A program made the position numbers and the translations under genes. The notes below the pieces were generated by a model. The model was not told the origin of the DNA and searched no databases. It worked only from the letters and a program-made list of their open reading frames with translations. Positions 26,651-33,876 of a stretch of 64,000 bases of DNA are shown here, piece by piece; position 1 is the first letter of the stretch, and the number at the start of each line of letters is the position of its first letter. Origin of the DNA: Lachnospiraceae bacterium (lineage in GTDB: Bacteria; Bacillota; Clostridia; Lachnospirales; Lachnospiraceae); assembly GCA_021202335.1 (NCBI GenBank), contig JAJQDE010000027.1, positions 31,989-95,988 of the forward strand. Direction: 5' to 3'.

Positions 26651-27952
26651 CTACCCCCGGTATACGATTTCACCGGACACAATTGTATATTTCACCACGC
26701 CCTGCAGCCTTTCTCCCGTAAACGGGGAGTTTGAAGCCTTTGACACATAATCCCCCGCAGTCATGCTTTCCTCGGGATTATAGATTACGATATCGGCAGG
26801 CGCTCCGGGCGCGAGCGTCCCCACATTCAAGCCGTACAATTTCGCCGGATTGACGCTCATGCACCTTATAAGCTGCTCATGTGTAATCCCCTCCTTGCAA
26901 ACGAGCACGGTCACACCGAGCGCAAGAGCCGTTTCCAGCCCTATGATGCCGCTCGGCGCTTCCGTAAGCGGCTTTTCCTTCTCCTCTCTGCCCTGCGGGG
27001 CGTGGTCGGTGGCAATGATATCAATTGTGCCGTCGCGCAGCCCCTCCACGATTGCAAGCCTGTCTGCCTCCTCACGCAGCGGCGGATTCATCTTCGCAAG
27101 CGCTCCGTGCCGTATTGCGGCCTCCTCCGTAAGGGAAAAGTGATGCGGCGTCGCCTCGGCGTGGATATTCCCGCACCCGTTTTCTGCCGCACGCTTCTTC
27201 GCCTCACGCACGAGCGCCACGCCCTCTTTTGTACTGATGTGCTGAATATTTAAAATCGCACCCGTTTTTAATGCCAATTCCAAATCACGCGTTATTAATG
27301 AAATTTCCGCCTCGCGCGGGGAACCGCCTATCCCGAAATACTCAGACGCCTTTCCTTTGTTAATGCCGTTATTTATAATAAGGGTCGGATTTTCCTCATG
27401 CAGGCTTATGGGAACGCCAAGCTCCTTTGATTTCAGAAACGCCTTCTCCAAAAGCGTTTCGTCCATAATCGGAATGCCGTCGTCGGTAAATCCGACCGCG
27501 CCGCACCCAATAAGCGCATCCATGTCCGTAATTTCATGTCCCGCCATCGCTTTCGTGACAGTGGCGCCGGTATAAACGTTAAGCTTGGTTTTTTTTCCTT
27601 TTTGAATAACATACGATACGGTTTCGGCATTATCCACGGGAGGCTTCGTGTTTGCCATGAGCACCACGCTCGTAAAGCCCCCCTTGAGCGCCGCCCTTGC
27701 GCCGCTTTCAATGTCCTCCTTATAGGTGAAGCCCGGGTCTCTGAAATGCACATGCACATCCACCAGCCCCGGCGCGACAATACAGCCGGCCGCGTCAATA
27801 ATGCGCCCGCCCTCGTCCTCCAAGTTTTTTTGTGTTTCGGGCGCAAGGCTCTCTGCAATTTTCTCTATTTTTCCGTCTTTTACAAAAACATTTGCTTTTT
27901 TATAAAAATTGCAGCCCGGATCAATCACCAGACCGTTTTTAATCAATAACAT
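26651..27952 (-). CDS. pyrC: dihydroorotase
   Basis: The 433-residue cytoplasmic zinc enzyme of pyrimidine synthesis closes carbamoyl-aspartate to dihydroorotate. It shows the class I signature VDVHVHFRDPG, MANTKPPVD, later metal-binding HEEN and NIQHIST, and the catalytic region IATDHAPQGREEKEKP. The C-terminal composite domain reads LAPGAPADIVIYNPEE. A GGAGG site lies before ATG 27952. Upstream lies a small lipoprotein gene; no other pyrimidine gene is in the window. Confidence 0.95.
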   Translation of the reverse strand: MLLIKNGLVIDPGCNFYKKANVFVKDGKIEKIAESLAPETQKNLEDEGGRIIDAAGCIVAPGLVDVHVHFRDPGFTYKEDIESGARAALKGGFTSVVLMANTKPPVDNAETVSYVIQKGKKTKLNVYTGATVTKAMAGHEITDMDALIGCGAVGFTDDGIPIMDETLLEKAFLKSKELGVPISLHEENPTLIINNGINKGKASEYFGIGGSPREAEISLITRDLELALKTGAILNIQHISTKEGVALVREAKKRAAENGCGNIHAEATPHHFSLTEEAAIRHGALAKMNPPLREEADRLAIVEGLRDGTIDIIATDHAPQGREEKEKPLTEAPSGIIGLETALALGVTVLVCKEGITHEQLIRCMSVNPAKLYGLNVGTLAPGAPADIVIYNPEESMTAGDYVSKASNSPFTGERLQGVVKYTIVSGEIVYRG

Positions 27953-28006
27953 CAGTTATCCTCCTTTTGTGTTTTCTCTCCACATCAGTCTAGCATACTT
28001 TTGCAA

Positions 28007-28423
28007 TTATTGAAACTCTATCGGCTTATCTTCAATATTTTCCGTCTTAACGACAATATACGGTGTCGTCGGCGTGTCCGTCACGTTTTCCGCCGTCCCT
28101 GGTCCGATCAGCGTCGTATCTATGACAAGCGTTTCCTCCGTTTCATAGAAAGCGTTCACGCTGATGCTGTAACCCGCGCTTTGCTGCTCGCCATATCCGA
28201 TTGCAATATACAAATCCTCACCGATTGTATAGCTTATCTGAAACGGCTTTCCCGACTTCTCCGCGATGATTTCCTTAAGCGCATCGGGCTGCTCCTCCTC
28301 CCCGACCACCGTAAAATCCAAATCCCGCAGCTTATCCTCCGCAGTTTCCACAGTTTCACATCCCGTAAGGGCAACAGCAAGAGCCGTAAGCAGCACTGCC
28401 GACAAAAGCCTTAAACCGCGCAT
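28007..28423 (-). CDS. small lipoprotein with PrcB C-terminal-like domain
   Basis: The 138-residue exported lipoprotein has lipobox VALTGC at about 17-22. The second half, with YGEQQSAGYSISVNAF, LIGPGTAE and TPYIVVKTE, follows the pattern of PrcB C-terminal domains, which in other bacteria help surface proteases. The precise role here is unknown. It lies 54 bases upstream of pyrC on the same strand and is divergent from plsC. Confidence 0.7.
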   Translation of the reverse strand: MRGLRLLSAVLLTALAVALTGCETVETAEDKLRDLDFTVVGEEEQPDALKEIIAEKSGKPFQISYTIGEDLYIAIGYGEQQSAGYSISVNAFYETEETLVIDTTLIGPGTAENVTDTPTTPYIVVKTENIEDKPIEFQ

Positions 28424-28509
28424 ACGTTGTCTCCTTGCAAATCAATCTGTATTTTCTGTACTAAGCTATGCCTGCGCGGACAAAAATATTCGCAGGAGTT
28501 CGGCACAGG

Positions 28510-28548
28510 TTGACTTTTTGAAAAAAAATGTATAAGATAGCCTTATAC
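28510..28548 (+). promoter_or_regulatory. plsC promoter with overlapping inverted repeat
   Basis: TTGACT (28510-28515), 17 bases, TAAGAT (28533-28538). The perfect inverted repeat GTATAAG-ATAGC-CTTATAC (28530-28548) covers the -10 and the likely start, and could be a repressor operator. Confidence 0.6.
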
Positions 28549-28574
28549 ATTTTACGAAAGGGTTGATATTTTTT

Positions 28575-29303
28575 ATGCTAAGACTGATTCTTGTGGGGGG
28601 CTTTGTTATTCTTTTTCTGATATTTACCATTCCCGTGATGCTTGCGGAATATATAATCGGTAAATTCAATCCGCGCTTAAAAAGCACGTCGAGCCTTGCC
28701 ATCGTCAATTGGGCTTTCCGCGTGATACGCGTTCTTGCCGGCGCGACGGTCGATTATGTCGGGCTTGAAAATGTCCCGTCGGACACCCCGGTACTATATG
28801 TCGGCAACCACAGAAGCTATTTTGATATTGTGCTTACATACCCCAAGGTAGCGCGCCCGACGGGATATATAGCAAAGAAAAACATGGCTAAGGTGCCTCT
28901 TTTGAGCACATGGATGCGCAATCTCCACTGTCTTTTCCTCGACCGAAATGACATCAAGGCAGGCATGAAAACCATTCTGAAGGCGATTGATTACGTGCAA
29001 AGCGGCATCTCCATCTGTATCTTTCCCGAGGGCACAAGGGGAAAGGCGGAAGGCGAGCTTCTGCCATTCCATGAGGCAAGCTTCAAAATTGCCGCAAAGT
29101 CGGGCTGTCCCATTGTCCCGATTACGATTGTCAACAGCGCGGGGATTTGGGAAAACCACCTTCCGTTTATAAAAAAAGCGCATGTCGTCATCGAATACGG
29201 AAAGCCCGTTTTCATAAACGAGCTTCCAAAGGAGCAGCAAAAGCAGCTTGCCCCGTATTTCCAAAGCCTCATTAAGCAGACTCACGCAAAAATTTCCATA
29301 TAA
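28575..29303 (+). CDS. plsC: 1-acyl-sn-glycerol-3-phosphate acyltransferase
   Basis: The 242-residue membrane-associated enzyme makes phosphatidic acid. An N-terminal hydrophobic segment is followed by the acyltransferase motif GNHRSYFDIV (NHx4D) and the phosphate-binding motif FPEGTRGKAEG. A TTG at 28563 abuts the AAAGGG site, so ATG 28575 is the better start. It is a single gene with its own promoter. Its transcript meets a hairpin at 29315 that lacks a T run on this strand. Confidence 0.9.
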   Translation: MLRLILVGGFVILFLIFTIPVMLAEYIIGKFNPRLKSTSSLAIVNWAFRVIRVLAGATVDYVGLENVPSDTPVLYVGNHRSYFDIVLTYPKVARPTGYIAKKNMAKVPLLSTWMRNLHCLFLDRNDIKAGMKTILKAIDYVQSGISICIFPEGTRGKAEGELLPFHEASFKIAAKSGCPIVPITIVNSAGIWENHLPFIKKAHVVIEYGKPVFINELPKEQQKQLAPYFQSLIKQTHAKISI

Positions 29304-29310
29304 AGCACGC

Positions 29311-29335
29311 AAAAACGGGCTGTATTCAGCCCGTT
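29311..29335 (-). terminator. terminator of the amt transcript
   Basis: On the minus strand ACGGGCTG-AATA-CAGCCCGT is followed by TTTT and GCG. It lies directly after the 47-codon gene, so that small gene is inside the amt transcript. Confidence 0.7.
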
Positions 29336-29337
29336 CT

Positions 29338-29481
29338 CTATGCTTGAGCGGCTCTTTTTGCCGCCTCAAGCCTTTCTTTCTCAGCCCCCAATGCTTTGAA
29401 GAATACCGCAGGCATTCTTCCCACATGAAGCTTTAGAGCTTCTTTGGCAGCGTTTTCTGCTGCCTTAGAAGCTCTCTTCAT
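29338..29481 (-). CDS. 47-residue Ala/Lys-rich protein downstream of amt-glnK
   Basis: ATG starts 5 bases after the amt-glnK stop codon, and the frame ends at TAG immediately before the terminator, so it fills the gap exactly. The protein (begins MKRASKAAENAAKEALKLHV, ends AAKRAAQA) is a basic, mostly helical peptide with an amphipathic look and no membrane segment. The ribosome site is weak (GGA in the amt end), which suggests translational coupling. I do not recognise a family. A partner of the PII domain is a speculation based only on position. Confidence 0.55.
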   Translation of the reverse strand: MKRASKAAENAAKEALKLHVGRMPAVFFKALGAEKERLEAAKRAAQA

Positions 29482-29486
29482 GTTGT

Positions 29487-31277
29487 TTATTCCACATCCG
29501 CCAATGCTGCCACGTTCTCTTCACCTGTACGAATCTTGACAACCTTGTCAACATTGTATACAAATATCTTGCCATCGCCAATATGCCCCGTGTAGAGCGC
29601 CTTCTTAGCAGTTTCAATAACCTTGTCAACCGGAATGGTTGAAACGACAACCTCAACCTTCACCTTAGGAAGCAGCGTCGCGTCAATTTCCGCTCCGCGG
29701 TACTTCTCGCCCGCGCCCTTCTGAATACCGCAGCCCATTACCTGAGTTACCGTCATGCCGGTCACGCCAAGGTCGTTCATAGCCTTTCTCAGCTTATCAT
29801 AGCGGCTCAGCTTCGCGATAATAACAACCTTGTAAATACCTGAGGCTGATGCAAACGGCACCTGAGATACCTTGACCGCCGCATTCTTCTGCGCATCGGA
29901 AGCCTCTGCGTATTCTTCCGTGCCAAGCTGCGTATTCTCGTTCTCTTCCATAATCATGTTGTTTGATATATCCATCATTGCGAAGCCTGCATATGCGGAA
30001 GGAAGACCATGCTCCGTTGCGTCAAGACCGATAATCTCTTCCTCCTCCGTAACACGAAGCCCGAATATAGCCTTAATCACAAAGAAAGTAATTGTAATTG
30101 TCACAGCCGTCCATGCAATGACGCAGAGCATACCGCCAAGCTGAATGCCCAACAGCTTCAAGCCGCCGCCATAGAAAAGGCCTGTGCCGCAAATCTGATT
30201 TGCGCCGTAGCTCACGCCGTCACCATAGCCTCTCGCAAAAGCGGGCGCCGTATCCGTTGCAAAAAGTCCTACCGCAATCGTACCCCAAATACCGTTAAGG
30301 CAGTGTACCGCCACCGCGCCTACGGGGTCGTCAATATGTAATTTGTAATCCAAAAGCCATACGCCGAAGCATACCAAAAGCCCTGCCACCGCGCCGATAA
30401 TAATCGCGCCGAACGCGTCCGTCACATCGCAGCCTGCAGTAATTGCCACAAGACCTGCCAATGAAGCGTTGAGCGACATTGAAACATCAGGCTTGCCGTA
30501 CTTAACCCATGTGAAAATCATGCATACTACCGTCGCAATTGCGGGAGATATGGTTGTTGTCAAAAAGATTGAGCCAAGCTCCGATACGGATGTCGCTGCC
30601 GCGCCGTTGAAGCCGTACCAGCCAATCCAAAGGATGAACACACCTAACGCGCCAATAGTAAGATTGTGTCCCGGAAACGCATTGACCTTAACGATGTTTC
30701 CGCTCTTATCCTTCGTGAACTTACCGATACGGGGTCCTAAAATCTTCGCGCCAATCAGAGCGCTGATACCGCCTACCATATGGATTGCGCATGAACCCGC
30801 AAAATCGTGGAAGCCTATCTGAGCAAGCCAGCCGCCGCCCCAAATCCAGTGCGCCTCAATAGGATAGATAATGGCTGAAATAACTGCCGAATATACACAG
30901 TATGAAAGGAACTTAGTTCTCTCCGCCATTGCTCCCGAAACGATGGTCGCCGTCGTCGCGCAGAACACCAGGTTAAACACGAAATTCGACCAGTCGAAAT
31001 CAGCATAGCTTGTGAAAATGTCAAAGCCGGGCTTTCCAATCAGCCCTACCAAATCCTCGCCAAGCAACAGGCTGAAACCGATCAAAATAAATGTACAAGT
31101 ACCTATACAGAAATCCATCAGGTTTTTCATAATGATGTTTCCCGTGTTCTTTGCTCTCGTGAAGCCTGCCTCCACCATCGCAAAGCCTGCCTGCATCCAA
31201 AATACCAGTGCAGCGCCGATCAGAAACCATACGCCATAAACCTCTCCGGATATAGCGCTCAAAATTTCCTCTGTCAT
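29487..31277 (-). CDS. amt: ammonium transporter fused to a PII signalling domain
   Basis: The 596-residue protein has an Amt channel domain of about 11 membrane segments (residues about 10-430: WFLIGAALVFWMQAGFAMVE, RTKFLSYCVYSA, GSCAIHMVGG) with the pore His and Trp motifs. A linker leads to a C-terminal PII/GlnK domain (about 485-596: YKVVIIAKLSRYDKLRKAM, GCGIQKGAGEKYRGAEID). The T-loop Tyr is kept. The fusion ties channel gating to ATP/2-oxoglutarate state. ATG 31277 with GAGGAGGAAG is chosen; an upstream frame would cross the leader. A strong promoter and a leader terminator precede it. Confidence 0.93.
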   Translation of the reverse strand: MTEEILSAISGEVYGVWFLIGAALVFWMQAGFAMVEAGFTRAKNTGNIIMKNLMDFCIGTCTFILIGFSLLLGEDLVGLIGKPGFDIFTSYADFDWSNFVFNLVFCATTATIVSGAMAERTKFLSYCVYSAVISAIIYPIEAHWIWGGGWLAQIGFHDFAGSCAIHMVGGISALIGAKILGPRIGKFTKDKSGNIVKVNAFPGHNLTIGALGVFILWIGWYGFNGAAATSVSELGSIFLTTTISPAIATVVCMIFTWVKYGKPDVSMSLNASLAGLVAITAGCDVTDAFGAIIIGAVAGLLVCFGVWLLDYKLHIDDPVGAVAVHCLNGIWGTIAVGLFATDTAPAFARGYGDGVSYGANQICGTGLFYGGGLKLLGIQLGGMLCVIAWTAVTITITFFVIKAIFGLRVTEEEEIIGLDATEHGLPSAYAGFAMMDISNNMIMEENENTQLGTEEYAEASDAQKNAAVKVSQVPFASASGIYKVVIIAKLSRYDKLRKAMNDLGVTGMTVTQVMGCGIQKGAGEKYRGAEIDATLLPKVKVEVVVSTIPVDKVIETAKKALYTGHIGDGKIFVYNVDKVVKIRTGEENVAALADVE

Positions 31278-31362
31278 AACTTCTTCCTCCTCAGCTTTCT
31301 TTTTTAATATATACAGCTTTCCTTTTTTGTTCTTGCGCAGAACGTATTTTCTGTGTAAGGAC

Positions 31363-31405
31363 AAAAAAACGCTTTGGGAATTTCTTCCCAAAGCGCCTTT
31401 GCTTT
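31363..31405 (-). terminator. amt leader terminator with overlapping alternative hairpin
   Basis: CGCTTTGGGAA-GAAA-TTCCCAAAGCG followed by TTTTTTT (minus strand) is a strong intrinsic terminator about 15 bases after the expected transcription start and 86 bases before the amt start. A competing stem AAAGC-AAAGGC-GCTTT (31390-31405) uses part of its left arm. Its six-base loop has A at position 1 and G at 4, as in ANTAR-bound hairpins. This is consistent with antitermination control; a regulator is not visible in the window. Confidence 0.65.
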
Positions 31406-31414
31406 ATGTGACAT

Positions 31415-31443
31415 ATATTACCACTGCTGTTTTTTATTGTCAA
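31415..31443 (-). promoter_or_regulatory. amt promoter
   Basis: On the minus strand TTGACA (31438-31443), exactly 17 bases, TAATAT (31415-31420). The upstream side carries two TAGACAAA strings at about 31465-31495. Confidence 0.85.
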
Positions 31444-31494
31444 ACAATTTTTAGTAAGTTTTTATTCTTTGTCTATTTTTGACTAATTTTTTGT

Positions 31495-32184
31495 CTAATC
31501 ATGCACCATATTGTACATAATGACCATTCCCGTATCTGAGCATGTATTCATTTTAAAGCCCAACCGCTCGCAAAGCCGTATGGACGCTGTATTTTCACGA
31601 TTGACAAGCGCATAAAAGCGCTCCGCTCCAAGCTCCCTGCCCGCATATGCAAGCACCGCCCCGCACGCCTCGCGGGCATAACCCAAATGCTGATACTGCA
31701 CCCCCAGCATGAAGCCAAGCTCAAGACCGTCCATGCCTTCCTTAGACTCAAGTCCCACGCGCCCGATTACCTCGCCGCTCTCTTTCAGCACAATCACCCA
31801 CATTCCGTATCCGTAAAACTCATAAACATTCTTAATATACGCCCGGGTATATTCCAGCTCCTTCTCCTGCTCGGGAAAAAGCGGCTCCATGTAGCGGGTG
31901 ACGCTCTCATCAGCATATAGCTCATACAGACGCGGCACATCCCCGACCGTTATCTCTCTTATTTTAAGCCGCGCTGTTTCCGTGATATCCCAGGGAATTC
32001 CTTTAAAGCGCCGGTATACTCTGTCCAAATATACATCGTCAATATCCTTTGCATCCTCGACACAATAGGCGCCGCCCGGAAATGCCTTGTCCCTGTTCCA
32101 ATCGTTCAAAATTACAATATACGGTATGTTCCTTTTTGCAAAATCAGCCGCCTCTTTTGGCGAGTCCGTTATCCTTACCTTCAT
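31495..32184 (-). CDS. GNAT-family N-acetyltransferase
   Basis: The protein has 229 residues. The C-terminal two thirds is a RimJ/RimL-like GNAT domain: LKIREITVGDVPRLYELYAD, then GFMLGVQYQHLGYAREA with the acetyl-CoA loop, and ENTASIRLCERLGFK. The N-terminal 65 residues are an extra domain of unknown role. The acceptor is unknown. ATG 32184 is chosen because GGAG lies 8 bases before it. The 11 bases CGCTCCGGAAT just upstream match the 3' end of the structured repeat found at 50-51 kb. Confidence 0.82.
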   Translation of the reverse strand: MKVRITDSPKEAADFAKRNIPYIVILNDWNRDKAFPGGAYCVEDAKDIDDVYLDRVYRRFKGIPWDITETARLKIREITVGDVPRLYELYADESVTRYMEPLFPEQEKELEYTRAYIKNVYEFYGYGMWVIVLKESGEVIGRVGLESKEGMDGLELGFMLGVQYQHLGYAREACGAVLAYAGRELGAERFYALVNRENTASIRLCERLGFKMNTCSDTGMVIMYNMVHD

Positions 32185-32194
32185 TTTTATCTCC

Positions 32195-32205
32195 ATTCCG
32201 GAGCG
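32195..32205 (-). repeat. possible 3'-end remnant of the structured repeat
   Basis: CGCTCCGGAAT on the minus strand, followed by GGAGA, equals the 3' pseudoknot strand plus junction of the full copies (50305 and 51294), in the same place relative to a start codon. The rest of the element is absent. Confidence 0.4.
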
Positions 32206-32209
32206 TCAG

Positions 32210-32938
32210 CTAAAGAAAATACTCAATCTTTTCCCTGTATTTTTCCTGCTCTTCCTTAAATAAGCGCACCAGCGGTTCTATTGAGTTCTTCTGCCTGTAT
32301 TCCCCCAATGCATCAATGTAGCGTTTTCTGTTACTGTCTTCTATAATCAAGGGGACAATACGATTTACCAGACATTCACGGAAAATAATAATCCGTCCCG
32401 TCCTGCCGTTCCCATCCTGAAAGGGATGGACAGACTCATATTTTGCATGAAAGAGCGCTAATGCGGATAAATCCTTGTCCATACCTTCGTACCATTCAAG
32501 CAGCTCCCGCATTTTGGCGGCTACGGACTCCGGCTTCGCCGTTTCATACATACCTATAATATTAGCGCGCTTTTTGTAATCACCGACAGCATACCCATTT
32601 GCCCTGTCCTCAAAAACTCCGGCTTTCAGCTCATAATGCAGCTCCTTTATCAGCTTTTCGGACAACGGCTCCTCAAGTGTATTGACCATGTGACGAAACA
32701 TCAGAAAGTGACCGTTCATCTCCTCAATATCTTTTGCCCTGTAATAATCATCGCTTTGCGGCACCATCCCTGTATCAAACAAAGAAGCGGTCTGTTCCTT
32801 TGTCAGGGTGCTGCCTTCAATTTTATTTGAATTGTAAGCAAGCTCCCGCTGCGTCACTGCATAAATTCCTGAGCGATCCTTCTTCCTCTGCTCTATTTTA
32901 AACCGCTCTATCAGCCTTTCAATCATTTCCCTCTGCAC
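32210..32938 (-). CDS. Fic domain protein (AMPylase-type) with N-terminal inhibitory motif
   Basis: The 242-residue cytoplasmic protein carries the Fic core HPFQDGNGRTGR (catalytic His171), which transfers AMP or a similar group to target hydroxyls. SNKIEG at 37-42 matches the inhibitory [S/T]xxxE[G/N] helix, with Glu41 blocking the ATP site, so the protein is self-inhibited. A flap region lies around NGYAVGDYKKR. The start is GTG 32938 with GAGGGG upstream. No antitoxin partner gene is adjacent, in line with built-in inhibition. The target is unknown. Confidence 0.9.
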   Translation of the reverse strand: MQREMIERLIERFKIEQRKKDRSGIYAVTQRELAYNSNKIEGSTLTKEQTASLFDTGMVPQSDDYYRAKDIEEMNGHFLMFRHMVNTLEEPLSEKLIKELHYELKAGVFEDRANGYAVGDYKKRANIIGMYETAKPESVAAKMRELLEWYEGMDKDLSALALFHAKYESVHPFQDGNGRTGRIIIFRECLVNRIVPLIIEDSNRKRYIDALGEYRQKNSIEPLVRLFKEEQEKYREKIEYFL

Positions 32939-33062
32939 GGCAATCCCCTCTTCCTTACTCTGTCTTTCATAATTATAACGCAGTCAATGGTGAAAATCCA
33001 TCATAAACCTTTACTATATTTCTTTTTTCATTTAAAATAAATAAGTAAAAAATAAAAAACCG

Positions 33063-33078
33063 GCGAACCATAGTTCGC
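33063..33078 (+). promoter_or_regulatory. hairpin just before the cyclophilin ribosome site
   Basis: GCGAAC-CATA-GTTCGC is a perfect 6-bp stem ending 5 bases before the TGAGG site. It may tune translation. Confidence 0.4.
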
Positions 33079-33094
33079 AGAAATGAGGAAAATC

Positions 33095-33619
33095 ATGGCA
33101 CAAAATCCAATTGTTACTATTGAAATGGAAAACGGGGACATTATAAGGGCTGAGCTTTATCCCGAGATTGCCCCAAACACGGTAAACAACTTCATAAGTC
33201 TTGTGAACAAAGGCTATTACAACGGGCTGATTTTCCACAGGACAATCAACGGCTTTATGATCCAGGGCGGCTGTCCGGACGGCACGGGCATGGGCGGTCC
33301 CGGCTATTGCATTAAGGGCGAATTTTCTCAAAACGGCTTTGAAAATAATTTAAAGCACACGGAGGGAGTCCTCTCCATGGCAAGAAGCATGGCTCCCGAC
33401 TCCGCAGGCAGCCAGTTCTTCATCATGCACAAGACAAGCCCGCATCTTGACGGCGCATACGCTTCATTCGGCAAGGTAATCGAAGGGCAGGAGGTTGTTG
33501 ACAAAATAGCCTGCACAAAAACGGACTATTCCGACAGACCGCTCCAGGTACAAAAAATGAAATCCGTCACGGTAAATACCTTTGGAACAGACTATCCTGA
33601 GCCTGAAGTATGTTCATAA
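33095..33619 (+). CDS. peptidyl-prolyl cis-trans isomerase, cyclophilin type
   Basis: The 174-residue cytoplasmic cyclophilin has no signal peptide. Motifs are NNFISLVNKGYYNGLIFHR (active-site Arg), GFMIQGGCPDGTGMGGPGY, MARSMAPDSAGSQFFIM and FGKVIEGQEVVDKI. It speeds proline isomerisation during folding. ATG 33095 follows TGAGG; an in-frame ATG at 33083 overlaps that site. It is a monocistronic gene. Confidence 0.93.
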   Translation: MAQNPIVTIEMENGDIIRAELYPEIAPNTVNNFISLVNKGYYNGLIFHRTINGFMIQGGCPDGTGMGGPGYCIKGEFSQNGFENNLKHTEGVLSMARSMAPDSAGSQFFIMHKTSPHLDGAYASFGKVIEGQEVVDKIACTKTDYSDRPLQVQKMKSVTVNTFGTDYPEPEVCS

Positions 33620-33762
33620 ATCATTCATATTTTTTTGAAAATTTATTAAATAATTAAACACGGTTTAGACATTTTAATTGACTATACTGTAAGTACAGGT
33701 TGAGCAAGGCGATGCCTGATTGACAAACGATAATACTACTTAAAATAATAACTTTTTCATAA

Positions 33763-33792
33763 ATGCCAAGTAATCCGATGATTACTTGGCAT
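33763..33792 (+). promoter_or_regulatory. 12-bp perfect inverted repeat in the symporter leader
   Basis: ATGCCAAGTAAT-CCGATG-ATTACTTGGCAT lies 85 bases before the symporter start. No T run follows at once, so it is an operator or structured leader more than a terminator. The gap 33620-33876 otherwise holds only AT-rich sequence and a small CTGTA-AG-TACAG dyad at 33687-33698. Confidence 0.5.
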
Positions 33793-33876
33793 CCTCCCTT
33801 TTCAGGGATTTTTTCCCGCATATTCCCATTAAATTATGTATATATATTTTTTAACAGAACCAAACGGGGGATTTTT

